From Legionella londiniensis (lineage in GTDB: Bacteria > Pseudomonadota > Gammaproteobacteria > Legionellales > Legionellaceae), in NCBI RefSeq assembly GCF_001467825.1, contig NZ_LNYK01000019.1:90981-137506 (forward strand): 46,526 nucleotides of DNA. The letters run 5' to 3'. Shown here one piece after another: positions 37,007 to 44,233 of this stretch. The notes beneath the pieces were generated by a model. It did not search any database and was not told the origin of the DNA. It worked only from the letters and a program-made list of their open reading frames with translations. Numbering within the stretch: position 1 is the stretch's first letter; each line of letters opens with the position of its first letter. A program made the position numbers and the translations under genes.

Positions 37007-38361
37007 ATAACGAGGATGTATAAGGCACCCGTGCCTCGTAACACTTGCATTAGCAACTGCTTTTGTTTTTCCTGAGCTATCTGTTGCAATTCCTTGGTTG
37101 TTCTGGTCGATTTTTTATTAGCAGAAACAATAACATCGCCCGGTCTTAAGCCCGCGCGCCAGCCGGCACTGTTTTCAGAAGCGCCGACCACTTGCACACC
37201 TTTAATATGGCCGTGTAGCGGCGAGTCCTGCTCAAAATCGCGTAAAGCCAATCCATATAAAAACGGATTTTTGGATTGCAGCTTCTGCTCATGTTTTTTG
37301 GCATCAGTAACCGTAACATTAAATACCATATCCTTGCCGTTTCGCTTGACTTTAATTTTTGCTTCGCTTCCTACGCGCAATAAGCTGATGGTGGTTTTAA
37401 CCTGGGTTGCCTGAGTAATTCTCGTGTCATTTATCTGGACGATAACATCACCTGCACGAAGGCCTGCAGATTCAGCAGGCGAATTTTCATTAACCTGAGA
37501 TATCAAAGCTCCCTGCAAATCCTCAGGATAATCTAAAGCCTGCGCAAGCTCTGGAGTTAAATGCTGGACAAAAATTCCCATCAGGCCGCGATGAACAGAT
37601 CCATATTTAATGATCTGGTCAGCCACATCTTTTGCCATATTGATGGGAATGGCAAATCCAATACCGACATTACCGCCATACAGTGAAATGATGGCTGTGT
37701 TTATTCCAATCAACTCACCTTTGGTATTAACCAATGCTCCGCCAGAATTTCCAGGGTTAATGGCAGCATCAGTTTGAATAAAATTTTCAATGCCTTCAAT
37801 ATTCAAATCACTCCGCTTCATGGCGCTCACAATGCCAAACGTTGCTGATTGGCTGTTACCAAAACTGTTTAACCCAAAGGGATTACCGATAGCCACGACA
37901 AAATCACCAACTTCAACCTTATCGGAATCGGCAATAGGTATACTCTTTAGGTTTTTTGCATCAATTTTGAGCACAGCGACATCAGTTTCACTATCACCGC
38001 CAATCAATTTGGCTTTTAAACGGCGTCCATCATTAAGCGTAATGGTGATCACTGAGGCATTGCGAATGACGTGATCATTGGTCAGGATAATGCCGTTTTC
38101 CGGATCTATTATCACACCTGATCCAATGCTTTGGAATTTTTTTGGTTTTACCGGTACTGGCCTTGATTTGTCCTCATCCTCATCCCCTGCCGCTGCGCTT
38201 ACCGGTATAATCCCCTGAACCGCGACATTGACAATAGCTGGCATGGTATTTTTCAAAACCGGAGCCAATGTAGGCAACTCCTGTGCAGGCATTGCCGCAT
38301 AGGTAAGAGCTGCCATACCAAAGAACATGAAAAAAAGCATATTTCGAAAATTATAAATCAT
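37003..38361 (-). CDS. periplasmic serine protease, DegP/DegQ (HtrA) family
   Basis: A 452-residue HtrA protease with a signal peptide (about residues 1-23) and the triad His97 (LTNDHVI), Asp127 (ETDVAVL) and Ser206 (GNSGGAL). Two PDZ domains follow, with GLMGIFVQHLTPELAQALDY beginning the first and LRPGDVIVSANKKSTRTT in the second. The segment corresponding to the LA loop is short (around residues 53-76), which favours DegQ over DegP. It starts one base after the pgeF stop, with AAGG eight bases before the ATG. It degrades or refolds damaged envelope proteins. A second start at ATG 38340 would shorten the signal peptide only slightly. Confidence 0.95.
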   Translation of the reverse strand: MIYNFRNMLFFMFFGMAALTYAAMPAQELPTLAPVLKNTMPAIVNVAVQGIIPVSAAAGDEDEDKSRPVPVKPKKFQSIGSGVIIDPENGIILTNDHVIRNASVITITLNDGRRLKAKLIGGDSETDVAVLKIDAKNLKSIPIADSDKVEVGDFVVAIGNPFGLNSFGNSQSATFGIVSAMKRSDLNIEGIENFIQTDAAINPGNSGGALVNTKGELIGINTAIISLYGGNVGIGFAIPINMAKDVADQIIKYGSVHRGLMGIFVQHLTPELAQALDYPEDLQGALISQVNENSPAESAGLRAGDVIVQINDTRITQATQVKTTISLLRVGSEAKIKVKRNGKDMVFNVTVTDAKKHEQKLQSKNPFLYGLALRDFEQDSPLHGHIKGVQVVGASENSAGWRAGLRPGDVIVSANKKSTRTTKELQQIAQEKQKQLLMQVLRGTGALYILVI

Positions 38362-38362
38362 A

Positions 38363-39094
38363 TCAGTTACCTTGTTTAAACCAGATTAAGGTGGCCATTC
38401 TGCCTGTAAGCCCCTGTCTGCGGTAAGAATAAAAAGTTTCATGTAGTTCATAGGTACAAAGACCGGCATGATACACGGCATAAACCCCAAGTTGATTCAG
38501 AATCAGTTCAGCCATCCTCGGCAGATCTGCAAGTTTTTTATCTCCCCGCTCACGGAATATTTGGTCAGCATAAGTGTACCTGTTTTTAAAATTCCGCCGC
38601 ACATCCTCTCCAACTTCGAAACAGGATTGGCAAATTGCAGGGCCTATCCAAGCTAAAAGCGAGTCCGTTTTATTATTCATTTTTTCAATTGTGTTTTCAA
38701 TAATTCCACTGGCCAAGCCTCGCCAGCCAGCATGAATGGCTGCAATCTCCGTTCCTTTGCGATCGCAAAGAAGCACAGGCAAGCAATCAGCAGTCATGAT
38801 AGCAAGCGGAAATACGCTGTTGCGCGTAATGGCCGCGTCGGCATTACGTTCATCCTCTTCCTCAACGACAATACAACGGTTGCTGTGTGTTTGTATAAGC
38901 CAGACAGGTTCACGCACGAGCGCGAGAGAATGAACCAGGTTATCGCGATTGCGTTGTACGGCAGCTGATGAATCGCCAACGTGCATGGCAAGGTTATTGC
39001 TCTCATACTCCAGGGTACTAACCCCGCCTAATTTAGTCGTGGTTAAAGCAGCAATATGGTCTGGCGCAGGCCAGTTCGCTTTCACATAAAACAA
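38363..39094 (-). CDS. pgeF: purine nucleoside phosphorylase / multicopper-oxidase-like YfiH family
   Basis: A 243-residue YfiH/DUF152 (laccase-domain) protein. Members have a Cys/His metal site and have been described as purine nucleoside phosphorylases with oxidase-like activity and as editors of peptidoglycan precursors. The ligand motifs are TADCLPVLL and AIHAGWRGLASGI, with FEVGEDVR and FYSYRRQGLTGRMATLIW near the C-terminus. It is on the minus strand just upstream of the DegQ-like gene. In many proteobacteria it adjoins rluD, but here a plus-strand membrane gene and a repeat element separate them. Confidence 0.92.
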   Translation of the reverse strand: MFYVKANWPAPDHIAALTTTKLGGVSTLEYESNNLAMHVGDSSAAVQRNRDNLVHSLALVREPVWLIQTHSNRCIVVEEEDERNADAAITRNSVFPLAIMTADCLPVLLCDRKGTEIAAIHAGWRGLASGIIENTIEKMNNKTDSLLAWIGPAICQSCFEVGEDVRRNFKNRYTYADQIFRERGDKKLADLPRMAELILNQLGVYAVYHAGLCTYELHETFYSYRRQGLTGRMATLIWFKQGN

Positions 39095-39214
39095 AATATT
39101 TTACCACCTTCGCAGCAAATCTAAAATGATCAAACATAGAGCAATGCTTGTCAACTGCCCAATGCGGTTTTATCCCACGAATTCCATATTTAATTGGTAA
39201 AAACCTAAAAAATA

Positions 39215-39244
39215 TTTAAAAAATAAACGAATTGTATCTATAAT
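39215..39244 (+). promoter_or_regulatory. promoter for the membrane-protein gene
   Basis: A perfect -10 TATAAT (39239-39244) is 18 bases after TTTAAA (39215-39220). The surrounding 60 bases are markedly AT-rich. The ATG is 81 bases downstream. Confidence 0.4.
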
Positions 39245-39324
39245 TTCATAAGATTAATCAGGGTGTGTCCCATATGCTTTATAACGGATAACCTCCCCTG
39301 AGATAACCGATGAAGGTAACCAAC

Positions 39325-39945
39325 ATGAAATCAGCAGCTTCTATCTTGTTAAAGATTATATTTTTGCCGCTAGGATTATTAGCAAGCCTTGCCCTTGTTG
39401 CAGTCTTAACCGCTTTACTTGTTCTTTTATCGCCTATCCTAATCCTGTGCCTGTCTTTTATGGCAGGCAAATGGTTAACAGATAAAATCTGTTCCTGGTT
39501 CAATCTGGGTGCGGATAATATGAATATCGGCCTATATTTGGTTATGCAGGGTTTGCTAAGCCTTGCCTCTCTTCCATTTGTAGCAGTAGGAGGCCCAATT
39601 ATTGGGGGAGCATTAGCCCTGATTATTATTCCAGTCGTAACCACTGTACTTGCTTTTCATATTGCCTTTAGCTCAGCAAACCGCATTATTGAATGGCTCT
39701 TTCCAGATGGTTCAGCTATAAAAAACCAGAACAGTGCTGAAAGATTAAGCTTCCTTGAGGAGTCCTATCGTCATTTACAACAGAGATTTTCACTTTCCAG
39801 CCGCAGCAGCCAGGAACTTACCTCTTCAACGTCCAGTTTAATGGAAGATGAAACATCACAGGATAATATTGAAGTCATAACACCCTCAAAATTTGAAGTC
39901 GATCTAAGTGACAATCTGGGACATAGAGGTTCCCCGAAAATCTAG
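39325..39945 (+). CDS. membrane protein with Ser-rich cytosolic tail, unknown family
   Basis: A 206-residue protein that I do not recognise. ATG at 39325 is chosen because AAGG stands eight bases before it. An in-frame ATG at 39310 has none. Residues about 5-50 are strongly hydrophobic (LGLLASLALVAVLTALLVLL), as are residues 68-115 with a glycine-rich turn (GGPIIGGALALIIIPV), giving probably four membrane passes or two hairpins. Residues 128-206 form a polar tail rich in Ser, Thr and Glu (SSRSSQELTSSTSSLMEDET) with no visible domain. There is no signal peptide of secretory type. It stands alone on the plus strand between minus-strand pgeF and rluD, with its own promoter and terminator. Hairpin-plus-tail proteins of this shape occur among Legionella effectors, but that is inference only. 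Confidence 0.7.
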   Translation: MKSAASILLKIIFLPLGLLASLALVAVLTALLVLLSPILILCLSFMAGKWLTDKICSWFNLGADNMNIGLYLVMQGLLSLASLPFVAVGGPIIGGALALIIIPVVTTVLAFHIAFSSANRIIEWLFPDGSAIKNQNSAERLSFLEESYRHLQQRFSLSSRSSQELTSSTSSLMEDETSQDNIEVITPSKFEVDLSDNLGHRGSPKI

Positions 39946-39955
39946 GGGCGCCTCT
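39925..39955 (+). terminator. terminator of the membrane-protein gene
   Basis: AGAGG-TT-CCCC pairs with GGGG-CG-CCTCT (39925-39935 with 39945-39955) around a nine-base loop, followed by TTGTGATTTT. The stem begins inside the last codons and includes the TAG stop. Confidence 0.55.
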
Positions 39956-39977
39956 TTGTGATTTTGACTTGCTGTTT

Positions 39978-40060
39978 GTCTTTCCCGCAAAGGCAGGAAC
40001 CCATTTTTGAAGTGACCGAGTACCAGATGAATGATGGATCCGCGCCTTTCCGTGAATGAC
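39978..40060. repeat. 83-bp palindromic repeat element (REP/MITE-like) with imperfect 27-bp terminal inverted repeats
   Basis: The left end (39978-40004) begins GTCTTTCCCGCAAAGGCAGG. The reverse complement of the right end (40034-40060) begins GTCATTCACGGAAAGGCGCG. They agree at 20 of 27 positions. The core resembles the widespread GTCATTCCCGCGAAGGCGGG class of bacterial intergenic repeats. No coding potential is evident inside. The rest of the 191-base gap shows nothing else. Confidence 0.55.
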
Positions 40061-40136
40061 AAAAAATAGTCAAGGCGTTCAATGCCGCCTACCAAAATTA
40101 GATAGAAGCGCTACCGGCATAAACCAAGAGTCAAGA

Positions 40137-41096
40137 TCACTCTTCGCTCTTGTCCAATATTTCAAGGAGAGATGTAAAATCCTTGGGTAACTCTGCCTTT
40201 ACCGAAATCATCTTCGCGGTATAAGGATGGCAAAATGTCAGCATATACGCGTGCAGTGCTTGCCTCTTGAAGTTGCTAAGCGCTTGCGCCAAATCGGCTG
40301 CAGCTGATTTGGGTATCCTGAGTTTGCCGCCATAAAGCGGATCACCTACAATTGGATGATTGATATGCGCCATGTGCACTCTGATTTGGTGGGTTCTCCC
40401 TGTATGGAGGATGACTTCAAGAAGGGTAAAATCATGGTATTTTTTAACGATTTGATACTCTGTGACAGCTTCCCTCCCCTGATTGCGGACTGCCATTTTC
40501 AAACGGTTGCGCGGATGCCTGCCATACAATGTTTCAAGTATTCCGCCAGAAATGAGTTGGCCTTCCACCAAAGCAAGGTAATGCCGTTTGATTTCACGCG
40601 CGCGCATTTGGCGAATCAGGGTATTGTATGCCTTAAGCGTTTTGCCTGCCATCAAAAGCCCTGTCGTGTCCTTATCCAGCCTATGGATAATTCCTGCTCT
40701 CGGCAGCTGCTGTAAAGATGGATCATGATGCAGTAAAGCATTAACCAAAGTATGCCCGGGATTTCCTGCTCCTGGATGAACAACCAAACCAGCAGGCTTA
40801 TTGATAATCAGCAGGTGATCATCTTCAAAAATGATCTCAAGAGGTATGGCTTCCGGTAATAATTGTTCGTTATGCGGCAAATTTTCAGGAAGAGTTATAG
40901 TAACTATGCCTTTGCCGCGAATCTTATCTTTAGGCTTATGCGCCACACCATTAACAGTAATGTATCCCTCTTTAAGCCAATGACTCAACTGCGAGCGCGA
41001 GTACTCAGGAAGCATATTTGCAAGCGCAACATCAAGCCGTTGACCATATAACTCCGGAGGAATGGGAAGCTTTATTGTAAGGCTGTTGCTTTGCAT
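40137..41096 (-). CDS. rluD: 23S rRNA pseudouridine synthase RluD
   Basis: A 319-residue RluA-family enzyme. An S4 RNA-binding domain lies at about residues 15-75 (LDVALANMLPEYSRSQLSHW). The catalytic domain has LLIINKPAGLVVHPGAGNP and the signature HRLDKDTTGLLM with catalytic Asp141, then GRTHQIRVHMAHINHPIVGD. RluD modifies helix 69 of 23S rRNA, and the HPGAG loop and S4 domain favour RluD over RluC. It lies 24 bases downstream of miaB on the same strand, so the two RNA-modification genes may be co-transcribed. Confidence 0.92.
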   Translation of the reverse strand: MQSNSLTIKLPIPPELYGQRLDVALANMLPEYSRSQLSHWLKEGYITVNGVAHKPKDKIRGKGIVTITLPENLPHNEQLLPEAIPLEIIFEDDHLLIINKPAGLVVHPGAGNPGHTLVNALLHHDPSLQQLPRAGIIHRLDKDTTGLLMAGKTLKAYNTLIRQMRAREIKRHYLALVEGQLISGGILETLYGRHPRNRLKMAVRNQGREAVTEYQIVKKYHDFTLLEVILHTGRTHQIRVHMAHINHPIVGDPLYGGKLRIPKSAAADLAQALSNFKRQALHAYMLTFCHPYTAKMISVKAELPKDFTSLLEILDKSEE

Positions 41097-41120
41097 CTGA
41101 AGATACGCTCTGGGCCGGGA

Positions 41121-42449
41121 TTACTCATTGTAGAGCCTGCCGCGCAACGAGTTAGGCTGGGCTTCAGTGATCTTTACATTGGCAAATTGCCCAATCAATT
41201 CCTTTGGCCCATCAAAATTAACAACACGGTTACATTCAGTGCGGCCGGCAAGCTGTTGCTCGCGTTTTTTTGAAGTGCCCGTGACTAAAACCCGCTGTAC
41301 CGTCCCCACATGTGCCTGGCTGTAGCGTGATGATTGTAATAAGAGGCGATCCTGTAAAATTTTCAGGCGTTCTTTTTTAACTTCCATTGGAGTTTCATCT
41401 GGAAGATTGGCAGCTGGTGTACCCGGTCTTGGGCTATAAATAAAACTAAAAGAGGTATCAAATCCTATTTCGTGAACCAAATTCATTGTGTCTTGAAAAT
41501 CCCGGTCAGTTTCTCCAGGAAATCCAACGATGATATCGGTAGATATATGAATATCAGGCCGAATTTTGCGAAGCTTTCTGATTTTGGATTTATATTCCAA
41601 TGCGGTATAACCCCGTTTCATCATAGCCAAAATGCGATCCGAACCGCTTTGGACAGGAAGATGCAAATGATTGGCAAGTTCAGGTACCTCGCTATAGGCT
41701 TGTATTAAATTATCGGAAAAAGCCAAAGGATGGGAAGTGGTATAACGTATGCGGCCAATACCGTCAATTGCGGCAACATACTGAATCAACAGAGCCAAAT
41801 CAGCAACCTCTCCATTATGCATAATACCTTGATAATCATTTACATTTTGACCCAAGAGATTAATTTCCTTAACGCCCTGGGCAGCCAGTTGATAACATTC
41901 TGCCAGAACATCATCAAAAGGACGGCTGATTTCCTCTCCGCGAGTATAGGGAACGACACAATAACTGCAATATTTACTGCAGCCTTCCATAATGGAAACA
42001 AAAGCAATGGGGCCTTCAGCGCGCGGGGCGGGAAGATGATCAAATTTTTCAATTTCTGGAAAACTGATATCAACAACCGGTTTATTTGTTTTCCACCGCT
42101 CATTGAGCATTTCAGGAAGACGGTGCAAGGTTTGGGGGCCAAATACCAAATCTACAAATGGAGCGCGCTTGATGATGTCAGCGCCTTCCTGGCTGGCAAC
42201 GCAGCCGCCAACGCCTATCACTACATGCGGGTTTTTAAGTTTGTATTCCCGCCATTGCCCCACTTGCGAAAATACTTTTTCCTGGGCTTTTTCACGAATG
42301 GAACAAGTATTTAACAAGATAACATCTGCCTCGTGAACCTGTTCAGTTTTTTCCAGCCCATGCGATTGGAATAATACATCAGCCATTTTTGCCGAGTCAT
42401 ACTCATTCATCTGGCAACCGTTGGTTTTGATAAACAGTTTTTTTGTCAT
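41121..42449 (-). CDS. miaB: tRNA-2-methylthio-N6-dimethylallyladenosine synthase
   Basis: A 442-residue radical SAM methylthiotransferase acting on i6A37 of tRNAs. The N-terminal domain carries cluster-binding Cys12 ([11 protein letters not shown]), Cys49 ([10 protein letters not shown]) and Cys83 (VGGCVAS). The radical SAM cluster is Cys157, Cys161 and Cys164 in [21 protein letters not shown] domain ends the protein. ATG at 42449 is chosen over an in-frame TTG at 42458 because it gives the standard N-terminus, [12 protein letters not shown]. Confidence 0.97.
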   Translation of the reverse strand: MTKKLFIKTNGCQMNEYDSAKMADVLFQSHGLEKTEQVHEADVILLNTCSIREKAQEKVFSQVGQWREYKLKNPHVVIGVGGCVASQEGADIIKRAPFVDLVFGPQTLHRLPEMLNERWKTNKPVVDISFPEIEKFDHLPAPRAEGPIAFVSIMEGCSKYCSYCVVPYTRGEEISRPFDDVLAECYQLAAQGVKEINLLGQNVNDYQGIMHNGEVADLALLIQYVAAIDGIGRIRYTTSHPLAFSDNLIQAYSEVPELANHLHLPVQSGSDRILAMMKRGYTALEYKSKIRKLRKIRPDIHISTDIIVGFPGETDRDFQDTMNLVHEIGFDTSFSFIYSPRPGTPAANLPDETPMEVKKERLKILQDRLLLQSSRYSQAHVGTVQRVLVTGTSKKREQQLAGRTECNRVVNFDGPKELIGQFANVKITEAQPNSLRGRLYNE

Positions 42450-42474
42450 GATTTTCAACTAGATTAAATTTACT

Positions 42475-43782
42475 TTATTTACTTTCGTATACATTGTTGC
42501 AATAAGTTTCCTGAAGAAATGGCAGGATCAATAATGATATCAACATTCCAATCGGCAATACTGCCAAAGCGCAATGATAGGCTTCCATGGGATAAATTCT
42601 TACATTATTGACCATTTCTCCAGTCCATAACAGATCGAGAATATAACCAATGAGAGGCTGTGCAATAGCAATGCCTATCATATTCATCATATTCATAAAG
42701 CTCAAACCGGTTGCAACATAACGCTTGCTGCACAGTTCCTTAGCCACAGCAAAAGCGGGTAAAAATCCTGCAGAAAATATGCCAAAAGCAAACAGCAGAA
42801 ATTCCATTATCCAGCCCGATTCAATCGGGGCGTAGATAAGCAAGGAAGCGGACGTAACAGCCCCAACACTGCCAATATATAAAGAAGGCTTGCGTCGGCC
42901 AATGCGTGTGGAAAAAATGCCCCAAAGAGGGCTTGCTATTGCCCAGCCTACAAATACCAGGGAAATATAATTCGCCGCAGTTGCCTTAGCCAAATCCATT
43001 TTATGCATTAAAAAAGGAACACCCCAAAGGCCACAGAACACAGGGGTAGCCATGTACATCAATCCCCCATATACAGCGACCAGCCACAGCTGTTTATTCC
43101 TTAATAACATCATGAGGCTAGAGAGCATCGACTCCTCTTCGTCGGTGCCTGAATTGCTTGAATGCCTTGCATGCTTCGGCTCATCTTTTGCGATAGTAAA
43201 AATCAATCCTGCGAGCGCCAGGCCGATTACCCCCATAATTACCATGCTTCGCCGCCAATCATACGTATCAATCAACAAGGCCAAAGGCGCCTCGCCACCT
43301 ATTGCACCCAGCATGCCAATTGTTACCATAATGCCTGTTAACAAAGCGAACCGCTCTGATGGAAACCAGTTTGCAGCCAGTTTCATCGTGCCAACTGCTG
43401 CAAACGCTGAACCAAAGCCAATCATCAAGCGCGCAAGACAGGCCATATAAAAACTGTTTGTCATGCCAAATGCAATCGTACTTAATGCGCAAATCAGGGT
43501 AGCGATGGTCAGCAAGCGCCTCGGACCAAAGTAATCCATCAACACACCGCCTGGCAATTGCATGGACGCGTAAGAATAGAAATAGATACCCGAAAGAATG
43601 CCAAGGGTGTGTCCAGTGACTGAAAAATCCCGCATCAGCTCTGAACTCATGACGCTGGGCGAAACCTGTAACAGGCACTCATAAAAATAAAACAGGCAGC
43701 CAAGTCCCCAAACAACCCAGGGCATTAGCGCTTTAACAGAAAAACCAAAAGAGGCAGCTGATCGCGGGTTACTGCAAGCCAT
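42475..43782 (-). CDS. major facilitator superfamily transporter
   Basis: A 435-residue inner-membrane transporter with about 12 hydrophobic segments. The MFS loop 2-3 motif is GVLMDYFGPRRLL and a second copy is FSTRIGRRKPSLYIG after helix 8. A charged cytoplasmic loop (EPKHARHSSNSGTDEEESM) divides the two six-helix halves. The cytosolic N-terminus is short. The substrate cannot be told from sequence. Relatives in Legionella include amino-acid, nucleoside and siderophore transporters. It ends 25 bases before miaB in the same direction. The 208-base region upstream, to the tRNA gene, is AT-rich and holds the tRNA promoter. Confidence 0.9.
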   Translation of the reverse strand: MACSNPRSAASFGFSVKALMPWVVWGLGCLFYFYECLLQVSPSVMSSELMRDFSVTGHTLGILSGIYFYSYASMQLPGGVLMDYFGPRRLLTIATLICALSTIAFGMTNSFYMACLARLMIGFGSAFAAVGTMKLAANWFPSERFALLTGIMVTIGMLGAIGGEAPLALLIDTYDWRRSMVIMGVIGLALAGLIFTIAKDEPKHARHSSNSGTDEEESMLSSLMMLLRNKQLWLVAVYGGLMYMATPVFCGLWGVPFLMHKMDLAKATAANYISLVFVGWAIASPLWGIFSTRIGRRKPSLYIGSVGAVTSASLLIYAPIESGWIMEFLLFAFGIFSAGFLPAFAVAKELCSKRYVATGLSFMNMMNMIGIAIAQPLIGYILDLLWTGEMVNNVRIYPMEAYHCALAVLPIGMLISLLILPFLQETYCNNVYESK

Positions 43783-43948
43783 TAATAGTCATCTCCAATT
43801 GATTTAATTACAAAAGTCCTGAATGGGCATGACCGCGCAATTCATTAGAATTTTTTTATGCACGAAAGTAAAATGTTATCAGCTTGTCTAGTATTTGTCT
43901 ATTCTGCATGGCTTAAATCTGTGTTACATAAATTATTGAGTTACTCTC

Positions 43949-43977
43949 TTGACAGAAGCTTTGTAAACAGAGAAAAT
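43949..43977 (+). promoter_or_regulatory. promoter of the tRNA-Met gene
   Basis: A perfect -35 TTGACA (43949-43954), a 17-base spacer and GAAAAT (43972-43977, four of six) lie just upstream of the tRNA 5' end. The stretch after the -10 contains C/G-rich bases (CTCGGCCTC), as is usual for stringently controlled stable-RNA promoters. Confidence 0.6.
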
Positions 43978-43990
43978 CTCGGCCTCACAA

Positions 43991-44067
43991 GGCTATGTAG
44001 CTCAGCCGGTTAGAGCGCGGCACTCATAATGCTGAGGTCGGTGGTTCGAGTCCACCCATAGCCACCA
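43991..44067 (+). tRNA. tRNA-Met (CAT), elongator
   Basis: A 77-base cloverleaf with CCA encoded. The acceptor GGCTATG pairs with CATAGCC. The D-arm is AGCTCAGCCGGTTAGAGC. The anticodon arm CGGCA-CTCATAA-TGCTG carries anticodon CAT, and the T-arm is GGTGG-TTCGAGT-CCACC. It lacks the unpaired 5' C of the initiator. The acceptor resembles elongator tRNA-Met rather than the lysidine-modified Ile tRNA, which begins GGCCCCT in E. coli. The 166 bases between it and the secretin gene show no other feature I can support. Confidence 0.93.
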
Positions 44068-44233
44068 AGGACATACCAGAGCAGCAGCATGCTTCTGTCG
44101 CAATCCACAGGCATCAATTTAACGAATCAAACCAAATCAGCGGCACTTCATCTTCCCTGGAAATATCAATAGACCCTATGACCGGATCAAAAATTTGGTT
44201 ATCATGCTATCATTGTAATTAAGTGATAGTTTA

